From positions 310,001-374,000 of the forward strand of contig NC_015759.1 of the NCBI RefSeq assembly GCF_000219805.1: a stretch of DNA of 64,000 nt, given 5' to 3'. This document shows positions 19,851 to 28,319 of this stretch, one piece after another. The notes beneath the pieces were generated by a model. It was not told the origin of the DNA. It ran no database searches and was given only the letters and a program-made list of their open reading frames with translations. Position 1 is the first letter of the stretch. Each line of letters opens with the position of its first letter. Both the position numbers and the translations under genes were made by a program. Source of the stretch: Weissella koreensis KACC 15510. Lineage in GTDB: Bacteria; Bacillota; Bacilli; Lactobacillales; Lactobacillaceae.

Positions 19851-19968
19851 AAAAAAACTGAGACATAAAACGTAAGGTTTCTTACTTTAACGTCATTTTC
19901 ATCTTAATCCTTGGTTGGATAAGTATGGAAAAACTTTAAATCGTAACCCTTCAACGAATGTGTCTCAC
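19851..19968 (-). ncRNA. Multi-hairpin RNA / elaborate terminator downstream of usp
   Basis: On the minus strand TGAGACA (19967-19961) pairs with TGTCTCA (19865-19859), which is followed by eight or more T, enclosing about 95 bases. Inside are a hairpin at 19900-19927 (CATACTTATCC with GGATTAAGATG) and GTAAG/CTTAC at 19872-19885. The element starts 20 bases after the usp stop. It may be a 3'-UTR-derived small RNA or a terminator with inserted hairpins. A Lacto-usp RNA motif near usp genes has been described in lactic acid bacteria; identity with it is not shown here. Confidence 0.45.
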
Positions 19969-19987
19969 TTTCTTTAAAAATCTATTA

Positions 19988-20434
19988 TTAATTAGCTCGT
20001 ACAATCAAAGTGTCGACCTTGGCTGATCGAGTTACATACTCGGTAACAGATCCAATTAAGAAACGTTCAATTGTATTTAAACCAGTTGCACCCATAATCA
20101 CTAAATCAATGCCATATTTTTCAACAGCTTGATGTCCAATGATATTTTTTGGAGAACCATACTCAATCGTATATTCAACCTGTTCAACTCCAGCATCCTG
20201 AGCTTGCTTCAAATAAACATCCATTGTCTTCTTTGCTGTATCAGCAATTTCTTCGACCATCGCTGTCTTAAAGTCAGCAACATTTTGAAAAGCTCGGGTA
20301 TCAATAACATGCAAAATATGCAAGTCAGCATGGTTACGCTTAGCAATTTCGATCGCTTGATCTAACGCAGCCTCTGCCTCTTTTGATCCATCAACCGGTA
20401 CCAAAATATTTGTATAGTTCATCTCAAGTGCCAT
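19988..20434 (-). CDS. Universal stress protein (UspA family)
   Basis: This 148-residue UspA-fold protein begins with the beta-strand NILVPVDGSKEAEAAL and ends with the ATP-binding pattern GATGLNTIERFLIGSVTEYV (G-2x-G-9x-G-S). The ATP-binding type fits the family; the physiological role is general stress survival. The start at 20434 has GGGGG 7 bases upstream. It is a single-gene unit with a promoter at about 20485 and a structured RNA directly after it. Confidence 0.92.
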   Translation of the reverse strand: MALEMNYTNILVPVDGSKEAEAALDQAIEIAKRNHADLHILHVIDTRAFQNVADFKTAMVEEIADTAKKTMDVYLKQAQDAGVEQVEYTIEYGSPKNIIGHQAVEKYGIDLVIMGATGLNTIERFLIGSVTEYVTRSAKVDTLIVRAN

Positions 20435-20479
20435 AATTCAACCCCCTTTTGATTAAATCGCAAATTAATTTATATTCTT

Positions 20480-20488
20480 ATTATACCA
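20480..20488 (-). promoter_or_regulatory. Extended -10 promoter of the usp gene
   Basis: The minus strand reads TGGTATAAT, an extended -10 with perfect TATAAT, about 46 bases before the start codon. The -35 is weak. Confidence 0.5.
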
Positions 20489-20523
20489 TGATTGTAACCC
20501 TTTTCATTAAATTATAATAACAT

Positions 20524-20799
20524 TTAATGAAACATTTTTTGACTGATAATAATCCCTAATAGCATCGTAGAAAACATTGCTACAATTAAGATTCCTGTGA
20601 CAGGCCAAGGTGCACTACCCCAAACAAGAATACTAATTAACACAGCTACTGCTAAAATGATCAACCAGACCCCGAATCCAACTGCCGTTTTTTTAATTGA
20701 TTTCCCTTTAATACCTAATAAGGCATCCTTATTTTTCAATAAAAGGAATCCAATTCCACCAATTAATAAGGAAAATAAAATTTCAACAAAAATTACCAT
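20524..20799 (-). CDS. Small three-helix membrane protein, unknown function
   Basis: The 91-residue product has three predicted transmembrane segments at about residues 2-20, 42-60 and 66-86, with a basic cytoplasmic loop (KNKDALLGIKGKSIKK). No family was recognised. The start is supported by GGAGAGA 6 bases upstream. It is preceded by a riboswitch-like leader with a strong intrinsic terminator ending 22 bases before the start codon, so this gene is the evident target of that leader. A transporter or stress membrane protein is possible but not shown. Confidence 0.7.
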   Translation of the reverse strand: MVIFVEILFSLLIGGIGFLLLKNKDALLGIKGKSIKKTAVGFGVWLIILAVAVLISILVWGSAPWPVTGILIVAMFSTMLLGIIISQKMFH

Positions 20800-20821
20800 T
20801 ATTTCTCTCCATTATTATAAA

Positions 20822-21050
20822 ATAAAAGCCTGCCAGGCATGAGCCGTAGCAGGCGGTAAACACTTGATTGGCGCCGTTAGTTGATCCGTCATTGTTGGCT
20901 CCTAAGATAAGAAAGTGGGTACTAAGACAGCATTTGGAGCTACCTCGTGTTAAGGTATGCTCCGCCGGCTTTCCGCCATTCCCGTTTAGAAAAAGGTTGT
21001 AAAGCAACATAATGAATATAGGATCACGCGTACGTCCAAGAAATTTACTA
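20822..21050 (-). promoter_or_regulatory. Structured leader RNA with terminator/antiterminator (riboswitch candidate)
   Basis: Transcription likely starts near 21051 from a TATAAT at 21058-21063 (weak -35). The minus-strand RNA holds a 10-bp bulged hairpin GGAGC-A-TACCT / AGGTA-GCTCC (20936-20963), a weaker hairpin GGAGCC/GGCGCC (20870-20902, one A-G mismatch) and a possible closing helix GGCGGAAA (20970-20977) with TTTACCGCC (20852-20860). The 3' strand of that helix overlaps the first arm of a terminator GCCTGC/GCAGGC (20828-20854, inner GGC/GCC) followed by TTTTATTTT. The two folds are mutually exclusive. No known riboswitch class was recognised; an independent ncRNA is also possible. Confidence 0.65.
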
Positions 21051-21132
21051 TAAATTAATTATACACCATTATTTATATTTTTTTGAGTTAAAACACATTT
21101 TTTAAAATTAAAGTCATTTAATATTTATATCA

Positions 21133-21654
21133 CTACACTGTCAAAACATTATATGTGTATCCATAAGACTTAATAAACTTCATTAAATCTTCCGCTTCTA
21201 AGAAAATTGTATGTGTATTTTCATTGGGGTGAAAAGTTAATAAAGTTTCTTGATCTAGCATATCTTTATCAAAATAAATATCAACATCATGGCCTTCGCT
21301 ATACATGACGCCAAACGGAGAAATAATACCAGGTTCTAAATTAAGAAGTTCTTCAACCTCATTTTCTTTAGCCAGAGAGAGACGTTTTTTACCAGATACT
21401 TCTTGAAAATGTTTAAAGTCCAAACGTTTTGAATCATCCATGATAACTAAATAAAAATTATTTTTCTTATCCCGTAAAAGCATAGATTTTGTTCGAACGC
21501 CTTTTAAATTTGCTATAAATTGATCCGCCTGTTGAATAGTTTCAGCAGGTGCGTGATGGACTATCTTATAATCTATATTTAGGCTTGTCAATTTGGCAAT
21601 TAAATCCTCGTACTTCTGATGATTATCCTTAGTAACTTGATTTGAATTTTCCAT
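21133..21654 (-). CDS. PrdX-type prolyl-tRNA editing (YbaK/ProX-like) protein
   Basis: This 173-residue protein has the YbaK/aminoacyl-tRNA-deacylase fold: KGVRTKSMLLRDKKNNFYLVIM (an editing-pocket strand with the conserved Lys), LEPGIISPFGVMYSEGHDVDIYFD, and a C-terminal FHPNENTHTIFLEAEDLMKFI. Such free-standing domains hydrolyse mischarged tRNA-Pro (Ala or Cys). Which mischarged species is cleaved here is not determinable. It is a single gene, with the small membrane-protein leader downstream. Confidence 0.85.
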   Translation of the reverse strand: MENSNQVTKDNHQKYEDLIAKLTSLNIDYKIVHHAPAETIQQADQFIANLKGVRTKSMLLRDKKNNFYLVIMDDSKRLDFKHFQEVSGKKRLSLAKENEVEELLNLEPGIISPFGVMYSEGHDVDIYFDKDMLDQETLLTFHPNENTHTIFLEAEDLMKFIKSYGYTYNVLTV

Positions 21655-21781
21655 AATATCTAGACCCTTTCAATTTATAATATTTAAAAAATTTCAGATA
21701 CATTAAACCCACAATATTTCACTTTCATGACTTTCAAATCCTTTTAAAAACACCTTTAAATAGGATAATTAATTCATTCTT

Positions 21782-22795
21782 TTAGCTTCTTTCTTTCGTT
21801 CGATCTGACCACCATCGAGTCGGATAAAAAATGATTTGTAATGGTCGATATCTCAAACTAATCCAGGCGACCCACCGAGAAAGCTCCCAAGTAAAAATTA
21901 AGATCAAAAAGGTCAATAAATAAAAATTATTAATTCCTAATTTTAATAACAAAATTCTCAAAATAGAAGCTAACGGTGCATGAACTAAATAAATAATTAG
22001 TGAATTTTTACCAGCATTTAACCAATACATTTTAGTTCTTTTCAAATGTAAAACTTGAAAAAATTTAAATGCAACTATCACACTAGCTAACTTTCCTAAC
22101 ATGATTAATGGTGTTGGCCCATTTGTGTCATACCATTCTGTAGGAATTTGACTTTGAGCATACAAAGTCATTAATAATACTATTAAAGAACAAATTACAA
22201 CACCTGATTGTAGCATTATTTTAGAATTATTTTTAATTAAATACCCCAGAAAAAAGAAGATACTCCAAACACATACATCTTGTAAAATTAACGGTCCTTG
22301 AACATGCCAACCGACAAACACTAATCCTACATATATCAATGCCTGGAACCAAATATTTATTTTAAGTGAAAATAATACACTCATTAGCAACCAAGTTAAA
22401 AATAAGGTTTCTAAAAACCACAAATACCCGATTGGAGTAATCCCCATAGTTAATAATGATGACCATTGATGTCCTTCATGCACATCCCCGCCCGCACATT
22501 GTTGTAATCCAACATAAATAACAGAGAAGATGATAGAAGGCCAAAGTAAATTCCACGCTTTTTTCTTAAATTGATCTATAAAATATTTTCGATTTTGTGG
22601 AACTTTATAAAGGTAACCTGATAATGCCAAAAAAATTGGCATAATGATCAAAAAAATTCCACTCATGGAGCATTCTAAGCCTAATTTAGCTTCAGGAAAT
22701 AAGTTAGTTTTATAAATTCCTTCTAAAACATGGACCAAAACTACCAAAAAAATGGTTTGCCCTTTTGCAATGTCAATCCATTCAATTCTTTTCAT
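21782..22795 (-). CDS. Integral membrane acyltransferase (acyltransferase-3 family)
   Basis: This 337-residue protein has about ten hydrophobic helices and starts RIEWIDIAKGQTIFLVVLVHV, matching the acyltransferase-3 opening with its conserved His (here in VHV). It lacks the C-terminal SGNH domain of OatA. Such enzymes O-acylate cell-surface glycans; the substrate is unknown. The ATG at 22795 was chosen over a GTG just before it. It follows rarA with a 17-base gap, so it is probably co-transcribed. Confidence 0.82.
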   Translation of the reverse strand: MKRIEWIDIAKGQTIFLVVLVHVLEGIYKTNLFPEAKLGLECSMSGIFLIIMPIFLALSGYLYKVPQNRKYFIDQFKKKAWNLLWPSIIFSVIYVGLQQCAGGDVHEGHQWSSLLTMGITPIGYLWFLETLFLTWLLMSVLFSLKINIWFQALIYVGLVFVGWHVQGPLILQDVCVWSIFFFLGYLIKNNSKIMLQSGVVICSLIVLLMTLYAQSQIPTEWYDTNGPTPLIMLGKLASVIVAFKFFQVLHLKRTKMYWLNAGKNSLIIYLVHAPLASILRILLLKLGINNFYLLTFLILIFTWELSRWVAWISLRYRPLQIIFYPTRWWSDRTKERS

Positions 22796-22812
22796 CACAT
22801 ACTACCCTTATT

Positions 22813-24099
22813 TTATTTTAAGCCATTTTTTTGTGCTTGTCGTAATTGCTGATACTGTTGCTGATATGCAACTTCAACCTTGGAATTACCTTTTGGTTCC
22901 CAATACTGCTTACCTTTCAAACGATTTGGCAAATATTGTTGTGCAATCCAATCTCCTGAATAATTATGAGGATACAGGTAGTCTACCCCGTGACCTAGTT
23001 TCTCGGCTCCTGCATAATGTGAATCCTTTAAATGAGGTGGAATTTCACCAGCATTACCACTCGTTACATCCGACAAGGCCGCATCAATTGCCATCATGGC
23101 AGAGTTAGATTTTGGTGACAATGCTAGCTCAATAATAGCATTCGCCAATGGAATTCGGGCTTCAGGAAAACCTAATTTTTCCGCCGTTTCAATAGCCATA
23201 ATGGCTCGTTCAACCCCTGCTGGATTAGCTATTCCAACATCCTCATAGGCAATCACTCTCAGGCGACGGGCCAAAATAACTAAATCACCAGCTTCAATTA
23301 ACCGCGCAGCATAGTGCAAAGCAGCATCAGCATCACTACCACGGATTGACTTTTGTAAGGCTGAAATCACATTATAGTGAGCATCTCCATCTTTATCTGC
23401 CGTTAATGCCTTCTTTTGAACACTTTCTTCCACAACTGCTAGATTAATTTCAATCACTCCGTCAGAATTTGGATCGGTTGATTTAACCGCCAACTCCAGT
23501 CCATTTAAAGCCGATCTTAAATCACCATTAGTCGCTTGTACTAAATGTTCCTTGGCCGCTTGATCAATTTTAATCTGGTACTGTCCTAGTCCCCGACTAT
23601 CATCATGAATCGCCCGTTCAATTGCAACCATCATATCAGACTGGGTTAAAGGCTTAACTTCAAAAATTTGTGTCCGAGAACGAATAGCTGGATTAATAGA
23701 CAGGTATGGATTCTCCGTTGTGGCTCCAATTAAAACAATTCGTCCACTTTCAAGGTGTGGTAATAAAAAGTCTTGCTTGGTCTTATCTAGACGATGAATT
23801 TCATCTAGCAACAAAATCACAGTCCCTGACATTTTAGCCTCTTCAGCCACAATTTGAAGATCTTTTTTACTGTCAGTTGCAGCATTCAACATTCGAAAAG
23901 CATATTGTGTTGACCCCGCAATAGCGCTGGCAATACTAGTCTTTCCTGTTCCAGGTGGTCCGTATAAAATCATCGATGATAGCATTTTTGCCTTAACCAT
24001 TCGCTCAATGATTTTACCAGGACCAATTAAATGTTGTTGACCGACAACTTCTGCAATTGTTTTTGGTCGCATCCGAAATGCTAATGGTTCCTGTGCCAT
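22813..24099 (-). CDS. rarA: Replication-associated recombination protein RarA (MgsA) ATPase
   Basis: This AAA+ ATPase acts at stalled replication forks. Walker A LYGPPGTGKTSIA, Walker B LLLDEIHRLDK, sensor-1 IGATTENPY and the C-terminal MgsA tetramerisation domain (DSHYAGAEKLGHGVDYLYPH) are all visible. The length (428) is typical. The ATG at 24099 is preferred over one 21 bases upstream because AAAGGAG lies 6 bases before it. Confidence 0.95.
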   Translation of the reverse strand: MAQEPLAFRMRPKTIAEVVGQQHLIGPGKIIERMVKAKMLSSMILYGPPGTGKTSIASAIAGSTQYAFRMLNAATDSKKDLQIVAEEAKMSGTVILLLDEIHRLDKTKQDFLLPHLESGRIVLIGATTENPYLSINPAIRSRTQIFEVKPLTQSDMMVAIERAIHDDSRGLGQYQIKIDQAAKEHLVQATNGDLRSALNGLELAVKSTDPNSDGVIEINLAVVEESVQKKALTADKDGDAHYNVISALQKSIRGSDADAALHYAARLIEAGDLVILARRLRVIAYEDVGIANPAGVERAIMAIETAEKLGFPEARIPLANAIIELALSPKSNSAMMAIDAALSDVTSGNAGEIPPHLKDSHYAGAEKLGHGVDYLYPHNYSGDWIAQQYLPNRLKGKQYWEPKGNSKVEVAYQQQYQQLRQAQKNGLK

Positions 24100-24235
24100 T
24101 CCAAGCTCCTTTATGATCATTTTTAATTAAGATAAATGACCCCCTGATTAATTTTCAAACCTATTTATTTAATAATATACCATTTTCCTGCTAAGTTGTT
24201 GATTAATCGTTTCTTTAAAAAGGTCCATTCAATTT

Positions 24236-24279
24236 AAATAAAAAGGTTAATTATCAATGAATTTCTGATAACTAACCTC
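24236..24279 (-). terminator. Intrinsic terminator of prfC
   Basis: AGGTTA-A-TTATCA pairs with TGATAA-C-TAACCT, and five T follow on the minus strand. It lies about 20 bases after the prfC stop. Confidence 0.85.
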
Positions 24280-24297
24280 TTAAATATAATTTTTATT

Positions 24298-25869
24298 TTA
24301 TAACTTTTGCTCCAACTTAACGTCAGGATACTTATCAGTAAACCAACGTTCAGCAAACATGTTTTCAAACAAGAAGACCGGATTTTCTGATCGATCACGT
24401 ACCAACAAATTACGTGATGATGCCATCTTAGGATCCAATTCATCTTCGTTAACCCATCGAGCAATTTTAGAACCCATCGGCTCCAAAATAACTTCACTAT
24501 TATATTCATTGGCCATTCGGAATTGGAAAACTTCAAACTGCAATTGACCCACAGCCCCTAAAATATAATCACCTGAATCCCATGCCGTATACATTTGAAT
24601 CGTTCCTTCTTGAACCAATTGTGTCACTCCTTTATGGAATGATTTCTGCTTCAAAACATTTTTAGCTCGTACATGCATAAACAATTCTGGTGTGAAAGTT
24701 GGCAATTCTTTAAATTCAATTGCCTTCTTTCCCTTATAAATTGTATCGCCAATTTGGAAATTACCAGTATCGTAAACCCCAATGATATCTCCAGGAACCG
24801 CATTTTCTACGTTTTCTCGTGAATCCGCCATAAATTGAGTAACATTTGATAATCGGATTTTCTTACCGGTTCTTTGAAGAACGACATCCATTCCACGTTC
24901 AAATTCACCTGATACGATCCGAACAAAGGCGATTCGATCACGATGATTTGGATTCATATTAGCTTGAATTTTAAACACGAAGCCTGAGAATTCATCTTGA
25001 TCCGGTTCAACTAGTTGATCATTACTTGTTCTTTTCGCTGCTGGTGCTGGTGCGAATTTAAGATAAGTTTGCAAGAAGGTTTCCAACCCAAATCCGGCTA
25101 AAGCTGATCCAAAGAAAACTGGTGTTAATTCTCCATCCAAAACAGCATTTTCATCAAATTTATTTCCTGCATCCTTCAATAATTCAACTTCTTCTCGTGC
25201 TTCATCCCAAACAGGTGTCTGTTGGATTGGATTATCAGTAGCTAAATCTGTTCCGGCTTCATTCAATGGTAAGAAACGTTCAGCTTCATTACCTGGTCGA
25301 TAAACTTCAACTTGTTGATGATAAATATCGAATAAGCCCGACAAAACTTGTCCTGAACCAATTGGCCAGTTCATTGGATAAGTTGCAACACCTAAAGTAT
25401 CCTCTAATTCATCCAACAAATCCATCGCCGGCCGACCATCACGATCTAACTTGTTAAAGAACGTAAAAATGGGGATATGTCTTTCTTTAACAATTTCAAA
25501 CAACTTCCGAGTTTGAGGCTCAATTCCCTTTGCTGAATCCACAACCATAATAACCGAGTCAACGGCCATCAAGGTCCGATAAGTATCTTCTGAAAAGTCC
25601 TCGTGGCCTGGTGTATCCAAAATATTGATTCGTTTACCATCATAATCAAATTGTAATACTGATGAAGTTACTGAAATTCCACGCTTTTGTTCAATTTCCA
25701 TCCAATCGGACTTAGCGAAATTACCCTTGCGTCCTTTAACGGTTCCTGCTGAACGAACTACTCCACCCAATAATAACATTTGTTCGGTAATAGTTGTTTT
25801 ACCCGCATCCGGATGGGAAATGATCGCAAAAGTTCGACGTGTATCGATCTGCTCTTTTAAATTAGCCAT
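24298..25869 (-). CDS. prfC: Peptide chain release factor 3
   Basis: This GTPase recycles class-1 release factors from the ribosome. GTP-binding motifs [22 protein letters not shown] and NKLD are present, with the RF3-specific C-terminal domain ([15 protein letters not shown] at the end). The length of 523 is normal. The ribosome-binding site is weak (GAAAAAGAG). It is a monocistronic unit. Confidence 0.97.
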   Translation of the reverse strand: MANLKEQIDTRRTFAIISHPDAGKTTITEQMLLLGGVVRSAGTVKGRKGNFAKSDWMEIEQKRGISVTSSVLQFDYDGKRINILDTPGHEDFSEDTYRTLMAVDSVIMVVDSAKGIEPQTRKLFEIVKERHIPIFTFFNKLDRDGRPAMDLLDELEDTLGVATYPMNWPIGSGQVLSGLFDIYHQQVEVYRPGNEAERFLPLNEAGTDLATDNPIQQTPVWDEAREEVELLKDAGNKFDENAVLDGELTPVFFGSALAGFGLETFLQTYLKFAPAPAAKRTSNDQLVEPDQDEFSGFVFKIQANMNPNHRDRIAFVRIVSGEFERGMDVVLQRTGKKIRLSNVTQFMADSRENVENAVPGDIIGVYDTGNFQIGDTIYKGKKAIEFKELPTFTPELFMHVRAKNVLKQKSFHKGVTQLVQEGTIQMYTAWDSGDYILGAVGQLQFEVFQFRMANEYNSEVILEPMGSKIARWVNEDELDPKMASSRNLLVRDRSENPVFLFENMFAERWFTDKYPDVKLEQKL

Positions 25870-26041
25870 AAAGTTATATTTTCTCTTTTTCTATATATAT
25901 TTGTCTTAATTTTAGGTGCGAAACGTTTATCTTTTACTTCAAATAATTATTCATACCTAGATATCGAAAATTCTATTTAAGCATTCAAGATTAATTTTAC
26001 CAAAAATAGCTTAACTTTGGATCACAAAATGATAACAAAGA

Positions 26042-26716
26042 TTAATTATTCCAGCCTCCTGTTTGATAAGCAACCTCTAATGAAGTTTTATTTAACAAAC
26101 TCACTGCCATAACCTTTTTAATATTAGTATCATCATATACATCAACATTATTGAATTTTTGTTTTAATTGATTACGAGCCGCTTTAACATCACTATCAGA
26201 AAAATCGTAGGTATTTGCTAAATCAGTATGACTTGTTCCATTAGAGCTGGCATTTTGCCAATCTGTATCAATGGAAGATTTGGAACTAGAATTTGAATTA
26301 GTTTTTCTTTTTGAACTACTTGAACCACTAATTTGATCGTTTGACTCATCTTCAGAATTTGATTCAGATGCTAGGACAGCTTTAATTTGTTTATTAATCC
26401 TAGGCATACTTCCATCAACATGCAAAGCATCTTGATAATTTTGCTTCATTTTGTCCTTATGTCCAGCAGTTAAATCCGTATCACCTAGCACTAAATATTC
26501 CAACTGCTGTAAAGATGTTCGACTTTCTACGGAGGGCTTGGTATCTTGAATTTTTTGATAATGTTTCTGAGCTTTGACCCACTCCCGATTATCAACGGCC
26601 GATCGCGCATCTTTTAAATTACTGGATACAATAATTCCTTTATAAATTGATTTTCCGCCGAAAATAATGATAATTATTCCTAAAATAATTCCTAAAATTT
26701 TTATTTTTTGTTTCAT
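26042..26716 (-). CDS. Unrecognised N-terminally anchored protein with TPR-like segment
   Basis: The 224-residue product has one transmembrane segment (about residues 7-25), then a helical region (about 28-120) with TPR-like spacing (REWVKAQKHYQKIQDTK), a Ser/Lys-rich linker (about 120-160) and a C-terminal part ending VAYQTGGWNN. It is probably extracytoplasmic and has no cysteines. No family was recognised. It begins 13 bases after the phosphatase gene and is likely co-transcribed with it. Confidence 0.7.
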   Translation of the reverse strand: MKQKIKILGIILGIIIIIFGGKSIYKGIIVSSNLKDARSAVDNREWVKAQKHYQKIQDTKPSVESRTSLQQLEYLVLGDTDLTAGHKDKMKQNYQDALHVDGSMPRINKQIKAVLASESNSEDESNDQISGSSSSKRKTNSNSSSKSSIDTDWQNASSNGTSHTDLANTYDFSDSDVKAARNQLKQKFNNVDVYDDTNIKKVMAVSLLNKTSLEVAYQTGGWNN

Positions 26717-26729
26717 AATTTTATAACTC

Positions 26730-27206
26730 CTAAATATTTTTTAAATCGGCTTTAATCTGTACTAACCAGGCTGGTAAAGTCTCTTTTAATTCTCGATATG
26801 TGACATCAAAACGTCTGGTATACCAAGGATCTTGAATTTCCTTATCGGCTTGCGATGGCAAAATTGAATAGGCTAATTTAATTTTAGCTGACGCATCAGC
26901 ACTAGGAGCTAATCGTTTCAAATTGCGCATATTCTGTTGATCCATTGTGATAATATAATCTGCCCATTCAAAATCTTCAGGTCGAATTTGACGAGCACGA
27001 ATCCAATCAAACGGAATTTGATGTTCTTTCAAAATCTTTTGTGTTCCAGGATGTGGTGGATTACCCATTTCCTCATTGGAAGTTCCAGCTGAATCAATTT
27101 TAATTTGGTCAGTCAAACCTTCTTCAGCTACCATTTGTGTGAACAGCGCTTCAGCCATTGTTGAACGCGCAATATTACCTAAACAGACAAATAAAACATT
27201 TTTCAT
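26730..27206 (-). CDS. Low-molecular-weight protein-tyrosine phosphatase
   Basis: This 158-residue LMW-PTP has the P-loop CLGNIARS at residues 7-14 (CX5R-S, with Ala where most have Cys at the second position) and the catalytic acid in DPWY near residue 125. The start ATG at 27206 has GAGAGGAG upstream and gives VLFVCLGNIARSTMAEALF; a longer frame adds 15 residues. Such phosphatases counter bacterial tyrosine kinases, but no kinase gene is adjacent. It is co-transcribed with the TPR-like gene downstream. Confidence 0.9.
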   Translation of the reverse strand: MKNVLFVCLGNIARSTMAEALFTQMVAEEGLTDQIKIDSAGTSNEEMGNPPHPGTQKILKEHQIPFDWIRARQIRPEDFEWADYIITMDQQNMRNLKRLAPSADASAKIKLAYSILPSQADKEIQDPWYTRRFDVTYRELKETLPAWLVQIKADLKNI

Positions 27207-27290
27207 CACCTGAACTCCTCTCAATCCATTCCAGCTTATTATATCATTCATCAGATTTTTATTAATCTTATTACACTTAATCTTTCCATC

Positions 27291-27340
27291 AAAAAAGCCC
27301 GCTTATACTCAGTAGTATCTACTGCTAAACATAGGCGGAC
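27291..27340 (-). terminator. Intrinsic terminator of the hydroxyisobutyrate-dehydrogenase-like gene
   Basis: On the minus strand an outer CCGC/GCGG pair and inner CAGTAG/CTACTG hairpin are followed by six T. It lies 40 bases after the stop codon. Confidence 0.75.
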
Positions 27341-27379
27341 ATTATAAGCCTGTCCAATAATCATTAATTTTTACTAAAT

Positions 27380-28249
27380 CTAAGCTTTGCTCCACCATAA
27401 TTTGATCAAGGCCTGACTTCCTTCATCCCCTAGTTGCTTTTCGTCCACTAACTTTTCATAAAGTGTTTCCGCCAAAGCAGTCATTGGTAAGGCCAATTTT
27501 AACTTTTCTGCTTCATCTAGAGCAATTCTTAAATCCTTTAGGAGATGCTTAGCATAAAATCCAGGCTTAAAGTCTCCAGACAAAATTCGTGGTCCATAAT
27601 TTTCAAGAGACCAATTTTGAGCACTTCCGCCATTTAATGTCGTTAAGATATCTGACAAATTCAAGCCCACTCGTTTAGCATAAACTAAGGTCTCTGACAT
27701 TCCAAGCATCGTACCCGCAATCATAATTTGATTAGCCATCTTAGCATGTTGACCTAATCCAGCATTACCAAAAAGATTTAATCGTCCCGCAATTGCTTCA
27801 AAGACGGGTGCTAAAGTATTAAAGGCTTGTTCGTCGCCACCTACCATTACTGTCAATGTTCCTTCTCGAGCACCAACATCCCCGCCTGAGACAGGTGCAT
27901 CAAGGACAGCCACACCATGTTTAACTCCATCTTCTGCCAAAGTTTCTGCCAAAGTTGGAGTTGAAGTAGTCATATCCATGAAAATTTTACCTTCACTAGC
28001 ACCAGCAAAAAGTCCATTTTCTCCGTAATATTGAGCTTTTACATCATCAGGATACCCAACCATCGTAATTACTAGATCATTTTGCATCGCCAAAGCTTTT
28101 GGCGTTTCAACCCATTGAGCACCTGAATCCAAAACTTTTTTGGCATGAGCTTTCGTTCGATTGAAAACTTCCACCTCAAAACCGGCTTTTAATAAGTTCT
28201 CAATTACTCCTGTTCCCATCACTCCCGTTCCAATAAATCCAATTTTCAT
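27380..28249 (-). CDS. 3-hydroxyisobutyrate dehydrogenase-family NAD(P) oxidoreductase
   Basis: This 289-residue beta-hydroxyacid dehydrogenase has the Rossmann motif GFIGTGVMGTGV at residues 3-14, the substrate signature DAPVSGGDVGAREGTL and the catalytic Lys in GLGQHAKMANQI. The family reduces or oxidises small hydroxyacids (tartronate semialdehyde, 3-hydroxyisobutyrate). The substrate is not determinable. It is probably co-transcribed with the aldo/keto reductase upstream (70-base gap). The start at 28249 is an in-frame ATG eight codons into a longer frame. Confidence 0.86.
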   Translation of the reverse strand: MKIGFIGTGVMGTGVIENLLKAGFEVEVFNRTKAHAKKVLDSGAQWVETPKALAMQNDLVITMVGYPDDVKAQYYGENGLFAGASEGKIFMDMTTSTPTLAETLAEDGVKHGVAVLDAPVSGGDVGAREGTLTVMVGGDEQAFNTLAPVFEAIAGRLNLFGNAGLGQHAKMANQIMIAGTMLGMSETLVYAKRVGLNLSDILTTLNGGSAQNWSLENYGPRILSGDFKPGFYAKHLLKDLRIALDEAEKLKLALPMTALAETLYEKLVDEKQLGDEGSQALIKLWWSKA

Positions 28250-28319
28250 TTTCCACACCCTTTCCACCATATAATATGGTCAGTCATATTACGATAAAAC
28301 ACTAATTTTAAACCAAAAT

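Noticed and set aside
20783-21010. ORF of 75 codons on the minus strand over the structured leader
   Set aside because: It overlaps the terminator and hairpins of the leader, has no ribosome-binding site and odd composition; the RNA explanation fits better.
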